Assembly: GCA_947630065.1 (NCBI GenBank) | Contig: CANRGE010000011.1 | Location: 1 to 47,019 of the forward strand | Length of the DNA stretch: 47,019 bases | From: an uncultured Clostridia bacterium | Lineage (GTDB): Bacteria; Bacillota; Clostridia; TANB77; CAG-508 | Direction: 5' to 3' | Shown: positions 27,099 through 35,795 of the stretch, piece after piece | How the letters are laid out: each line of letters opens with the position of its first letter | Position numbering within the stretch: position 1 is the stretch's first letter | Translations under genes and position numbers: made by a program | The notes under the pieces: generated by a model | Database searches by the model: none | The model's input: only the letters and a program-made list of their open reading frames with translations | Told to the model about the DNA's origin: nothing

Positions 27099-29786
27099 CT
27101 ATTTATTTATTTTTTCTAATCTTTCTATTGTACTATTTAGCATTTCTTGATATTTGTTTAATTTTTCTTTTTCTTCTTGTATTTTTGCTTCTGGTGCTTT
27201 GCTAATAAATCCTTGATTTGATAACATTTTTGTTGAACGTGCTACTTCCGCTTCTAATCTTTGTTTTTCTTGTTCTAATCTTTCTATTTCAGCTTTAAAA
27301 TCTATTAGGCCTTCTGTAGGCATATATAAAGCTATTTCATCTGCAATTATATTTAAAGAATTTTCTGGAATTTGTGCATTATTTTCTTGTACTTTTATTT
27401 CTGAACCAAATCCTAATTTTAATAGCATTTTTTCTGATTGTTTTATTTCATTTGCATATTTATTTGTTACAAATATTAATTCTGCTTTTTTTGTTGGATG
27501 TATATGTTTTTCGTTTCTAATATTTCTTATTTCTACTATAATTTGTTTTAATTTTTCTATAAACTCTTCTTCTTTTTCAAAGTTTAATGTTTTGTAACTA
27601 TTTGGCCAGTCTGATACCATTAGTTCTTTATCATTATACTGTACTAAGCTTTTATAAATTTCTGATGTTACAAATGGCATAAATGGATGTAATAGTTTCA
27701 TTGATATTGAGAATACATAGTCTAATACATATTTTACTCTTATTCTGTCCTCTGCATCTTCTCCATTTAATCTTATTTTTGCTATTTCTATATACCAATT
27801 GCAAAATTCGTCCCATATAAAACTATATATTTTATCTAATGCTACTCCTAATTCATATTGTTCTATGTTTGTTGTTATGTCTGTTATTAATTTATTTAAT
27901 TTGCTTATAATCCATTTATCTTCTATTTTTAGTGCATTTTCTTTATATGAATTAGTATTAACATCAAAGTTATTTTCTTTGAATTTTATAACTTCTTCAT
28001 CTGATACTGCACTCATATTAATAAATTTTGCTGCATTCCAAATTTTGTTTGCGAAATTTGATGCTTGTTCTAGTTTTTCTGGCATATATTTAATATCATT
28101 TCCCATTGTTGTTCCTGATATTACAGAAAATCTAAGTGCATCTGTTCCATATTGATTTATTATATCTATTGGATCAATTCCATTTCCTAAGCTTTTTGAC
28201 ATTTTTCTTCCTTGACTGTCTCTTATAATTCCATGTATTAATACATCTGAAAATGGCTTTTGTTTCATTGCATATAATCCTGAAAATACCATTCTTACAA
28301 CCCAGAAGAAAATAATATCATATCCTGTTACTAATACATTTGTTGGATAAAATTCCTTTAAGTCTTCACTTTTCATATTTGGCCAACCTAGTGTTGAAAA
28401 TGGCCATAGTGCAGAACTAAACCATGTGTCTAGTGTATCTTCATCTTGTTTTAGGTTAGTACATCCACATTTTTCGCATTTTTCTGGTAATGTTTTAGCT
28501 ACATTTATGTGTCCACATTCTTGACAATAATATGCTGGTATTCTATGTCCCCACCAAATTTGTCTAGATATACACCAATCTTGTATATTTTCTAGCCAAT
28601 TGAAATATGTTTTTTCATATCTTTTTGGTACAAATTTTACATCATCTTCTTTTACAGCTTTTATTGCTGGTTCTGCCAATTCTTTCATTTTTACAAACCA
28701 TTGCTCTGATATTCTTGGCTCTATTGTACTATGACATCTATAGCATTTTCCTACATTATGCATATAGTCTTCTATTTTTACTAATGCCCCTAGTTCTTGT
28801 AATTTTTCTACTATTAATTTTCTAGCTTCTATTGCTTTTAGACCTTTATATTCTGGTACTAAATCCCCCATTATAGAACAGCTATCAAATACTTCTACAA
28901 TTTCTAAATTATGTCTTAATCCTGCTTCGTAGTCATTTGGGTCATGTGCTGGTGTAATTTTTACACATCCTGTTCCAAATTCTTTTTCTACAAATTCGTC
29001 TGCTATTATTGGTATTTCTTTGTTCATAATAGGCAATATACAAGTTTTTCCTATTAAGTCTTTATATCTATCGTCATCTGGATGTACTGCTACTGCTGTA
29101 TCTCCAAGCATTGTTTCTGGTCTTGTTGTAGCAACTATTACATAACGTTCTTTTTCTCCTTTAATTTGATAACGAATATGCCATAAATGAGATGGTTCTT
29201 CTTCATATTCTACTTCTGCATCTGAAATAGATGTATTACAATTTGGACACCAATTTATCATTCGCTTTCCTTTATATATTAAACCATCATTATATAGGTT
29301 AATAAATTCTGTTAATACTGCTTCTGTAAGTCCTTCATCTAATGTAAATCTACGTCTTTCCCAATCGCAAGAACATCCTAATTTTCTTTGCTGATTTTGT
29401 ATTGTGTCTCCATAAATCTTAGTCCAATTCCATGCTTCTTCTAAAAACTTTTCTCTTCCTAAACTTTTTTTATCTTTTCCTTCTTTTTTTAATTTTTCTA
29501 CAACTTTTGCTTCTGTTGCAATTGCAGAATGGTCAGATCCTGGTAACCACAAAGTGTTATATCCTTGCATTCTTTTAAATCTAATTAATATATCTTGTAT
29601 TGTATCATCTAATGCATGACCCATATGCAATTTTCCTGTTACATTTGGTGGTGGCATCATAATACAATAATTTGGCTTTTCTTTGTTTTTAGTAGGTTTA
29701 AAATAACCTTTTTCTTCCCATTCCTTATATAAATCTTCTTCAAATTTCTTTGGTTCATATTTGTCGTTTAATTTGTGTTTTTCCAT
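27099..29786 (-). CDS. valS: Valyl-tRNA synthetase
   Basis: 895 aa from ATG 29786 (GGAAAG upstream). The open frame continues 24 codons further, but that part is the T-box terminator sequence, not protein. P-P-P-N-V-T-G-K-L-H-M-G-H and G-R-K-M-S-K-S-L-G-N are the class I signatures. The editing domain has T-T-R-P-E-T-M-L-G-D. A C-terminal coiled coil (I-E-R-L-E-Q-E-K-Q-R-L-E) is typical of ValRS. Confidence 0.96.
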   Translation of the reverse strand: MEKHKLNDKYEPKKFEEDLYKEWEEKGYFKPTKNKEKPNYCIMMPPPNVTGKLHMGHALDDTIQDILIRFKRMQGYNTLWLPGSDHSAIATEAKVVEKLKKEGKDKKSLGREKFLEEAWNWTKIYGDTIQNQQRKLGCSCDWERRRFTLDEGLTEAVLTEFINLYNDGLIYKGKRMINWCPNCNTSISDAEVEYEEEPSHLWHIRYQIKGEKERYVIVATTRPETMLGDTAVAVHPDDDRYKDLIGKTCILPIMNKEIPIIADEFVEKEFGTGCVKITPAHDPNDYEAGLRHNLEIVEVFDSCSIMGDLVPEYKGLKAIEARKLIVEKLQELGALVKIEDYMHNVGKCYRCHSTIEPRISEQWFVKMKELAEPAIKAVKEDDVKFVPKRYEKTYFNWLENIQDWCISRQIWWGHRIPAYYCQECGHINVAKTLPEKCEKCGCTNLKQDEDTLDTWFSSALWPFSTLGWPNMKSEDLKEFYPTNVLVTGYDIIFFWVVRMVFSGLYAMKQKPFSDVLIHGIIRDSQGRKMSKSLGNGIDPIDIINQYGTDALRFSVISGTTMGNDIKYMPEKLEQASNFANKIWNAAKFINMSAVSDEEVIKFKENNFDVNTNSYKENALKIEDKWIISKLNKLITDITTNIEQYELGVALDKIYSFIWDEFCNWYIEIAKIRLNGEDAEDRIRVKYVLDYVFSISMKLLHPFMPFVTSEIYKSLVQYNDKELMVSDWPNSYKTLNFEKEEEFIEKLKQIIVEIRNIRNEKHIHPTKKAELIFVTNKYANEIKQSEKMLLKLGFGSEIKVQENNAQIPENSLNIIADEIALYMPTEGLIDFKAEIERLEQEKQRLEAEVARSTKMLSNQGFISKAPEAKIQEEKEKLNKYQEMLNSTIERLEKINK

Positions 29787-29805
29787 AATAATCACTTTCC
29801 TTTCT

Positions 29806-30050
29806 ATATACATGCAAAAATAGACTTTGCCCCTGTATAAGGGCGAAGTCTTCTTCACGGTACCACCTTAATTTATTATATTTCTATAATTTCTTAATTA
29901 GCCTATAACGTGGCTTATACGAATAAGTTTACTGTTTTTTCAACTTATTAACTCAAAAGCTACCTTCATTTGCCTTTTTCTTATAGAAACTTTCAGTCTA
30001 CGATTTCTATTCCCTAATAGTAAGTACAAATTACTCCTCTTTTTCTTAGT
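29806..30050 (-). promoter_or_regulatory. T-box leader of valS
   Basis: T-box core AAGGTGGTACCGTG (29856-29869), then the terminator stem AGACTTCGCCC/GGGGCAAAGTCT with a T5 tract (about 29817-29852). The likely specifier is GTA in GAAGGTAGC. The 5' boundary is approximate. Same control logic as ileS: uncharged tRNA-Val turns the gene on. Confidence 0.92.
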
Positions 30051-30098
30051 TTTTTATATAATATATTTATTATACAGTATTTTCTAGCATTGTCAAGA

Positions 30099-30290
30099 TT
30101 AAATGTTAAAATAAATTACTAATGCACCAATAATTGCTATAAAAAATCCTAATATTTTTAGACCACTTGTAGCTTCATTTTGGTCTCCAAATCCAAATAG
30201 TTTTTTTGTTAAGTTTCGTGCATCATAAACCATTATTACTCCTAAAAGTGCTGATAAAACTCCTATTATTAATAAAATTGTTTTTAACAT
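30099..30290 (-). CDS. Small two-helix membrane protein, unknown function
   Basis: 63 aa. Helices at about residues 3-22 and 44-62 flank a short loop with Y-D-A-R-N-L-T-K-K-L-F-G-F-G-D-Q-N. I do not recognise a functional family. It stands alone between the valS leader and the 205-aa gene. Confidence 0.7.
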   Translation of the reverse strand: MLKTILLIIGVLSALLGVIMVYDARNLTKKLFGFGDQNEATSGLKILGFFIAIIGALVIYFNI

Positions 30291-30413
30291 ATTATCTACA
30301 TCCTTTTTTTATTATTATCTATATAATAATTTCTAATTATACTTTTGTCAAGTTTAGCTTATTATACTTATGATTTATTATTAAACTTTTCAAAAATTTT
30401 TGTAGAGCAAAAG

Positions 30414-30440
30414 GAAAGGAGTAGCAATTTGCTACCCCTT
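30414..30440 (-). terminator. Terminator of the 205-aa gene
   Basis: AAAGGGGTAGC pairs with GCTACTCCTTT (one G-T pair), overlapping the end of the stop codon region. Confidence 0.7.
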
Positions 30441-31057
30441 TAAAAGTTTTTAACATATGCCTCGATTTCCTCTTCTGATGTTGTCAAAAATTCAATTCCT
30501 TCATTCCGTGTCCTCTGAAATATTGTTTTCGAAATTTCATCAAACTGTTCTTTAACCTCATCAGTTTTAGGATTTGTCCAAGAATTCATCCGCTCGAGTG
30601 CTTCCTCAATCTGTACTTTTGTTACCGCCCTTAGTATCTTCTTGGTAAAATAGTACACTACTATTTCATCATGTGAATAGCTTTCATACTTTTCTCCCAA
30701 GACCTTCAACAGTTCTGTCTGTTTATGTGCTTTTTCTAATGCCCTCAAAACTTCCTTTCCTTCAGAAAGTTCTGCTCTTGATAATGCTGCCTGATTGCCA
30801 AGCTCAAGAGCTGATTGTACAGTTTCTGCCATTATTTGGCACATAGTTTCTTTTGTTTTTTCGTGTCCTGCTCGTATTCTCATGTAATGGTTGCCTTCGA
30901 GATATGTAAAAATATCATCGAAACTAACATCAGGATTTACTCCAGCATAAACTATGAAGTCAACTAAAGGTAAGTAACCCTCGCTATTCTTGCAAAGGTT
31001 GATGGATTCCAGTATTGGAATCACTCTTGTTGATACAACTAATTCATTCGTCCGCAT
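30440..31057 (-). CDS. Unrecognised 205-aa soluble protein, probably acquired
   Basis: 205 aa, soluble, helical and charged; no signal peptide or membrane segment. Segments such as E-L-G-N-Q-A-A-L-S-R-A-E-L and I-E-E-A-L-E-R-M-N-S-W suggest helical repeats. I do not recognise the family. Codon use is clearly more GC-rich than the neighbours (many G/C third bases, Leu CTC/CTT, Arg CGT/CGC), which suggests transfer. It is a monocistronic unit with GGAGG, a good promoter and a palindromic operator-like site in the leader, so it is likely repressed under some condition. Confidence 0.8.
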   Translation of the reverse strand: MRTNELVVSTRVIPILESINLCKNSEGYLPLVDFIVYAGVNPDVSFDDIFTYLEGNHYMRIRAGHEKTKETMCQIMAETVQSALELGNQAALSRAELSEGKEVLRALEKAHKQTELLKVLGEKYESYSHDEIVVYYFTKKILRAVTKVQIEEALERMNSWTNPKTDEVKEQFDEISKTIFQRTRNEGIEFLTTSEEEIEAYVKNF

Positions 31058-31075
31058 ACTTTTTCCTCCTTAAAC

Positions 31076-31090
31076 CGAGTAATTTACTCG
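31076..31090. promoter_or_regulatory. Palindromic operator candidate
   Basis: CGAGTAA-T-TTACTCG, with AAA and TTT outside, lies between the -10 region and the ribosome site of the 205-aa gene. The position suits a repressor site. It is too close to the ribosome site to be a terminator and lacks a U run. Confidence 0.55.
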
Positions 31091-31117
31091 TTTAATCATG
31101 TTAATAACTTCATAAAT

Positions 31118-31146
31118 ATTATATCATAAAATTATACAATTTGCAA
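31118..31146 (-). promoter_or_regulatory. Sigma-A promoter of the 205-aa gene
   Basis: Minus strand TTGCAA (31141-31146), 17-bp spacer, TATAAT (31118-31123). Confidence 0.7.
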
Positions 31147-31176
31147 TTTTTTCCAGTAGATATTTTCAACTTTTTC

Positions 31177-33228
31177 TTATATTTCTAGTCTTTGGCCAAA
31201 TTTGTCATCAACTAATTTTTGTAATTTTTTATTTTCACTATTTTCTAATTTAGGATCTTGTTGTATTATTTTTAAAGCCAAACTTTGCACACTTTTTAGC
31301 ATTGGCATATCTTCGAATAAATTAGCTATTTTAAATTCAGGTAATCCATGTTGTTTTGTTCCAAAAAATTCTCCTGTACCTCTTAATTCTAAGTCTTTTT
31401 CTGATATTATAAAGCCATCATTTGTTTCTTGCATTACTTTCATTCTTTGTCTTATTACATCCGAATTTCCTTGATATTTTAATATACAATAAGATTTATA
31501 TTCTCCACGTCCAACTCTTCCTCTTAGTTGGTGTAGTTGTGCAAGTCCAAATCTTTCTGCATTTTCTACAACCATTATGCTTGCATTTGGAACATTAACC
31601 CCTACTTCTATTACTGTTGTAGATATTAATATATCTATATTTCCATTTTTAAATTCTGCCATTATTTCGTCTTTTTCTTTTGGTTTCATTTTTCCGTGTA
31701 AATATTCAACTTTATATTGCTTAAATACTTCTTCTTTATATTTACGTGCTAGTTCCACAACTGATTGTGCTTTTATTTCTTCATTGTCTTCTACAAGTGG
31801 ACATACTATGTAGCATTGTCTTCCTTCTTCTATTTGTTTTATTACAAAGTTGTTTACTCGTTGTTCTAGTGCTTTTGTTACCGCAAATGTATCTATCTTT
31901 TTTCTATTTGGTGGAAGCTCATCTATTATAGATATATCTAGGTCTCCATATAGAATTAGTGCTAAAGTTCTCGGAATTGGTGTTGCTGTCATTACAAGTA
32001 CATCTGGATTTTTTCCTTTTTGAGATATTGTTTGTCTTTGTCTTACTCCAAATCTATGTTGCTCATCTGTTACTACTAATCCCAAATTTTTAAATTCAAC
32101 ATTTTCTTCTAACATTGCATGTGTTCCTATTAATACATCTATTTCTCCTTGTTTTAATTTTTCTAAAATTTCTGTTTTTTTCTTTTTAGTAATTGCACTA
32201 ATTAATAATTCACATCTTATTCCAAATTTACTTAGTATTTTAGTAAATTCCTCCATATGTTGTGCTGCAAGTATTGCTGTTGGTGCCATTATTGCCATTT
32301 GATAACCACTTTTTACAGCTTTATATGCTGCAATTATTGCTACTACTGTTTTTCCAGAGCCAACATCTCCTTGTAATAATCTATTCATTGGTTTATCTTG
32401 TTCCATATCATTATCTATTTCTTCTAATACTCTTAATTGTGCTTTTGTTAAATTGAATGGTAAGGTATTTATTACTTCTGACATTTTTACATCTTTACTA
32501 AAACTTATTCCTTTTTCATTTACTGTATATTTATTTTTTAAGCTTAGCAAAGCTAATTGCATTCCAAGTAATTCTTCAAATACTAATCTTTTTCTTGCTG
32601 TTTCGTATTCTTTGAAATCTTTTGGGAAATGTATTTTATTTATACTAGAATTCAAATCTAATAAATTGTATTCTTTTAACAAATATTCTGGCAATGTTTC
32701 TTCTAATTGATTATTTACTTGTTTTAATCCGTTTTCTATTATTTGTCTTAGTGTGTTCTGTGATAAATTATATGTTAATGGATATATTGGTATAATTTTT
32801 CCTGTATTTTTCGTTTTTCCATAATCATCAAATACAGGTGCTGTCATTTGAATTAATCCATTTTTAACACTTACTTTACCAAAAAATGTATATTTTTCTC
32901 CTAATTTGAATCTATTTTTTAAATAGCTTTGATTATACCATGTAATAGTACATGTAGCTGTTTGGTCTCTAACAATTAATTTATATATAGTCATATTTCT
33001 CCTTGATGTTCGTATTTCATTAACTCTAGATACTGCAACCGCTTCTATTAATACTTCTTCTCCATCTATAACATCACATAAATTTGTTGGTTTGCTTCTA
33101 TCTTCATGTTCTCGTGGATAATATGTGATTAAATCTTTTAAATTATATATTCCTAATCTATTTAATAATACTACTCTATTAGGTCCTACACCTTTTATAT
33201 ATTTTACATCTTGTGATAAATCTATCAT
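31177..33228 (-). CDS. recG: ATP-dependent DNA helicase RecG
   Basis: 683 aa. N-terminal wedge/OB domain, then helicase motifs L-L-Q-G-D-V-G-S-G-K-T (Walker A), D-E-Q-H-R-F-G (DEQH box), M-T-A-T-P-I-P-R-T and the C-terminal Q-L-H-Q-L-R-G-R-V-G-R-G. Rescues stalled replication forks and branch-migrates Holliday junctions. Confidence 0.96.
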   Translation of the reverse strand: MIDLSQDVKYIKGVGPNRVVLLNRLGIYNLKDLITYYPREHEDRSKPTNLCDVIDGEEVLIEAVAVSRVNEIRTSRRNMTIYKLIVRDQTATCTITWYNQSYLKNRFKLGEKYTFFGKVSVKNGLIQMTAPVFDDYGKTKNTGKIIPIYPLTYNLSQNTLRQIIENGLKQVNNQLEETLPEYLLKEYNLLDLNSSINKIHFPKDFKEYETARKRLVFEELLGMQLALLSLKNKYTVNEKGISFSKDVKMSEVINTLPFNLTKAQLRVLEEIDNDMEQDKPMNRLLQGDVGSGKTVVAIIAAYKAVKSGYQMAIMAPTAILAAQHMEEFTKILSKFGIRCELLISAITKKKKTEILEKLKQGEIDVLIGTHAMLEENVEFKNLGLVVTDEQHRFGVRQRQTISQKGKNPDVLVMTATPIPRTLALILYGDLDISIIDELPPNRKKIDTFAVTKALEQRVNNFVIKQIEEGRQCYIVCPLVEDNEEIKAQSVVELARKYKEEVFKQYKVEYLHGKMKPKEKDEIMAEFKNGNIDILISTTVIEVGVNVPNASIMVVENAERFGLAQLHQLRGRVGRGEYKSYCILKYQGNSDVIRQRMKVMQETNDGFIISEKDLELRGTGEFFGTKQHGLPEFKIANLFEDMPMLKSVQSLALKIIQQDPKLENSENKKLQKLVDDKFGQRLEI

Positions 33229-33325
33229 ATATACTCCTTATTTTGAAATCTTCTATATTGTATCATAATGTTTTTTTTGAGACAATAGATAATTAAACAT
33301 TTGTTTATATGTTTGTTATATAAAG

Positions 33326-33474
33326 CACTAGTATAATAAGATAAAAATTCCGTTCTCCAAGGCGTTTTAGACAAGTTGGTTTTAGCAAGTGAAGAGACAC
33401 ACTATTCTCAGCAAAAGCATTATGGCGCTGTCGCTTCTCAAGGTCGAACTCGTTTTTATCTTATTATACTAGTG
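33326..33474 (+). repeat. Dispersed structured repeat, family 1, copy C
   Basis: 149 bp with perfectly matched 22-bp arms (CACTAGTATAATAAGATAAAAA and its complement), again different from copies A and B. The core keeps TTCCGTTCTCCAAGGCG and GGTCGAACTCG. It occupies the divergent region between recG and the pseudouridine synthase. Confidence 0.92.
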
Positions 33475-33513
33475 TTTTTAGGTAACATTTTTTAGTAATG
33501 ATATTCATAATTA

Positions 33514-33542
33514 TTGTAATATAAGTTTTTTTCTTGTATAAT
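33514..33542 (+). promoter_or_regulatory. Promoter giving a leaderless pseudouridine synthase mRNA
   Basis: TTGTAA (33514-33519), 17-bp spacer, TATAAT (33537-33542), then GTTGTT and ATG. The A of ATG is 7 nt past the -10 box, exactly the expected transcription start. Confidence 0.72.
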
Positions 33543-33548
33543 GTTGTT

Positions 33549-34406
33549 ATGAGAAATTTAATTGTAGATGAAAAATTTAATAATAAGAAATTGAATAGTT
33601 TTATTTTATATAATTTTAAAAGTCTTAGTCCTAACACTTTATATAAAGCTCTTCGTAAAAAGGATATAAAAGTTAATGGAAAAAGAGTCTCTGAAAATGT
33701 TACTGTTTTTGTTGGTGATTCAATTGATGTATATATTAGTGATTCTTTTTTGTTTCCTATTAAGTCTTTTAAAATTATTTATGAAGATGATAATATTTTG
33801 ATTGTAGATAAACCTTCTGATTTAGAAGTTACTGGTCCTAACAGTTTAACTTCTATGCTTGAAGAAAAATATGATTTTATACTACCTTGTCATAGATTAG
33901 ATAGAAATACTTGTGGTCTTGTTCTATTTGCAAAAAATAATTTTTCTTTAGAATTTATGTTGGAACAATTTAAAAATAGAACAATTGAAAAGCATTATGT
34001 TTGTAGAGTTTATGGTATTCCTAAAAAAACTAATTCTATTTTAGAGGCTTACCTTTTTAAAGATGCTTCAAAGTCTATTGTATATATATCTGATACCCCA
34101 AAAAAGAATTATGTAAAAATTATTACTGAATATACTATATTAAAAAAATATGATGATAATACTTGTTTATTAGATGTAAATTTACATACTGGTAAAACTC
34201 ATCAGATTCGTGCACATCTTGCTCATATTGGTTTTCCTATTATTGGTGATGGTAAATATGGTATAAATGAAATTAATAAAAAATATAAAGCTAAAACTCA
34301 AAATTTAGTTAGTTATAAGTTAAAGTTTAATTTTGAACACACTGGTTCTTCTTTAGATTATTTGTCTGGAAAAGAATTTGAACTTAATATTAATAATTTA
34401 TTTTAA
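33549..34406 (+). CDS. Pseudouridine synthase, RluA/RluD family
   Basis: 285 aa from ATG 33549. The open frame extends a few codons left, but that part is the -10 box. An S4-like RNA-binding domain (about residues 15-75: T-L-Y-K-A-L-R-K-K-D-I-K-V-N-G-K-R-V) precedes the catalytic domain with C-H-R-L-D-R-N-T-C-G-L (catalytic Asp) and H-T-G-K-T-H-Q-I-R-A-H-L. Isomerises uridines in rRNA or tRNA; the exact target cannot be told. No ribosome site is visible, consistent with leaderless translation. Confidence 0.9.
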   Translation: MRNLIVDEKFNNKKLNSFILYNFKSLSPNTLYKALRKKDIKVNGKRVSENVTVFVGDSIDVYISDSFLFPIKSFKIIYEDDNILIVDKPSDLEVTGPNSLTSMLEEKYDFILPCHRLDRNTCGLVLFAKNNFSLEFMLEQFKNRTIEKHYVCRVYGIPKKTNSILEAYLFKDASKSIVYISDTPKKNYVKIITEYTILKKYDDNTCLLDVNLHTGKTHQIRAHLAHIGFPIIGDGKYGINEINKKYKAKTQNLVSYKLKFNFEHTGSSLDYLSGKEFELNINNLF

Positions 34407-34432
34407 AGCAGACCTTTTATAAAGTCTGCTTT
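34405..34432. terminator. Bidirectional terminator between the pseudouridine synthase and the OhrR-like gene
   Basis: AAAGCAGAC pairs with GTCTGCTTT around 10 nt. The convergent genes end on either side of it. Confidence 0.75.
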
Positions 34433-34865
34433 AATCTTTCATTTGCTCTAATATTTTATAGAGTATTCTATATAGTTGAATTGCATCTTCTTTTTCTATT
34501 TTTATACATTGCCCCATTTGTAAAGGTATGTTTTCTGCTTTGTTTTGTAAATCTATTCCTAACTTTGTTATTGTTATAATAACATTTCTTTCGTCTTCTA
34601 TTGAGCGCTGTCTTTGAATATATCCTTTACTTTCTAATTTTTTTAGTAATGGTGTTAATGTTCCTGAATCTAAGAATAAATATTCTCCTAATTCTTTAAT
34701 ATTAATTTTTTCCTTATCCCAAAGTACCATCATTGTAATATATTGAGTATATGTTAAATCTATTTCATCTAAAAATGGTTTATACCTTTTTATTATTTCC
34801 TTTGAACAAGCATATAGTGGAAAGCATATTTGATTTTCCAATTTTAAATTATTATTTTTTTCCAT
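34431..34865 (-). CDS. MarR-family regulator, OhrR-like peroxide sensor
   Basis: 144 aa. N-terminal C-F-P-L-Y-A-C-S-K with the reactive-Cys position of OhrR, T-Y-T-Q-Y-I-T-M-M-V-L-W, and the winged helix L-D-S-G-T-L-T-P-L-L-K-K-L-E-S-K-G. OhrR proteins release DNA when the Cys is oxidised by organic hydroperoxides. It ends the operon that begins with glutathione peroxidase and probably represses it at the palindrome near 35681. Confidence 0.83.
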   Translation of the reverse strand: MEKNNNLKLENQICFPLYACSKEIIKRYKPFLDEIDLTYTQYITMMVLWDKEKINIKELGEYLFLDSGTLTPLLKKLESKGYIQRQRSIEDERNVIITITKLGIDLQNKAENIPLQMGQCIKIEKEDAIQLYRILYKILEQMKD

Positions 34866-34876
34866 ATATTCTCCCT

Positions 34877-35146
34877 TTATTTAACTTGTAGTTTAGATTC
34901 TTCATATGCTTTTCTTACAGCTTTTGCTAATTGATCTGCGCATGAAGTTCCTCTTCTTCCACAAATTATTCCGCCTATTTTTTTCTCTATTTCTTCTACA
35001 GTCATTCCTTCTACTAATCTAGGTAATGCTTGTAAATTTCCAGGACATCCTCCACCTAAAAATTTTATATTTTTTACTATATTTCCTTCTAAATTAAATT
35101 CTATTTCTTGTGAACATGTATTTTCTGTTTTAAAATTGTATTTCAT
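34877..35146 (-). CDS. TSCPD-domain protein (TIGR03905 type)
   Basis: 89 aa. G-G-G-C-P-G-N-L-Q-A-L and I-C-G-R-R-G-T-S-C-A-D-Q-L match the domain best known at the end of some ribonucleotide reductases. Free-standing versions are common in clostridia. The conserved Cys residues suggest metal binding or redox activity. Second gene of the peroxidase operon. Confidence 0.85.
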   Translation of the reverse strand: MKYNFKTENTCSQEIEFNLEGNIVKNIKFLGGGCPGNLQALPRLVEGMTVEEIEKKIGGIICGRRGTSCADQLAKAVRKAYEESKLQVK

Positions 35147-35164
35147 TTTACTCTCACTTCCTTA

Positions 35165-35638
35165 TTATAATAACTTTTCAATTTCTTTTTCTATCTTTTC
35201 TGGAGTAATCATTGAGCCAAATCTTTCTACTACATTACCTTGTTTATCTACTAAAAATTTTGTAAAATTCCATTTTATATTCTCTCCTAAAATTCCGCCC
35301 TTTTGAGATTTTAAGTATTTGTATAATGGTTCTTCATTTTTTCCATTAACATCTATTTTTGCAAATTGTTTAAATGTAATTCCAAATCTTGCATCACAAA
35401 AACTTTCTATTTCTTCTGCTGTTCCTGGTGCTTGTTCTCCAAATTGATTACAAGGAAAATCTAATATTTCAAATCCTTTATCTTTGTATTTTTCATATAA
35501 ATCTTGAAGTCCGTCATATTGAGGTGTAAATCCACAACCTGTTGCTGTGTTTACTATTAATAAAACCTTTCCTTTATAATCTTCCAAGCTCACTTCGTTT
35601 CCTTTATTATCTTTTACTTTAAAATCATAAATTTGCAT
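35165..35638 (-). CDS. Glutathione-peroxidase-family thiol peroxidase
   Basis: 157 aa. N-T-A-T-G-C-G-F-T-P-Q-Y (peroxidatic Cys, not selenocysteine), F-P-C-N-Q-F-G and W-N-F-T-K-F are the family motifs. In low-GC Gram-positives these usually draw electrons from thioredoxin. First gene of the operon, preceded by a consensus promoter and an OhrR-like site. Confidence 0.93.
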   Translation of the reverse strand: MQIYDFKVKDNKGNEVSLEDYKGKVLLIVNTATGCGFTPQYDGLQDLYEKYKDKGFEILDFPCNQFGEQAPGTAEEIESFCDARFGITFKQFAKIDVNGKNEEPLYKYLKSQKGGILGENIKWNFTKFLVDKQGNVVERFGSMITPEKIEKEIEKLL

Positions 35639-35680
35639 AATTTTCTCTCCTTTTTATATTTTATTATTGTATAAAATTAA

Positions 35681-35723
35681 ATTGTATACAATGTATTATA
35701 CTTTTTAAAAATTCTATTGTCAA
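35681..35723 (-). promoter_or_regulatory. Promoter and OhrR-type operator of the peroxidase operon
   Basis: Minus strand TTGACA (35718-35723), 17-bp spacer, TATAAT (35695-35700), followed immediately by the palindrome ATTGTATACAAT (35681-35692) with another ATACAAT half site beyond. Such TACAAT-type palindromes are where OhrR regulators bind. Confidence 0.7.
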
Positions 35724-35733
35724 TAGAATTTTT
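35707..35733 (-). terminator. Hairpin after copA overlapping the peroxidase promoter
   Basis: AAAAATTCTATTG and its complement flank a single base, with a T run in the minus direction. The -35 element of the next operon lies inside the stem. Confidence 0.6.
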
Positions 35734-35795
35734 AAATTTTCTTTTATTTTATAATTTTATTTTTCTTTCTATATTAACACATATTTATTACAACT

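Noticed and set aside
29787..29858. N-terminal extension of ValRS to 29858
   Set aside because: Those codons overlap the T-box terminator stem, and a good ribosome site precedes the ATG at 29786.
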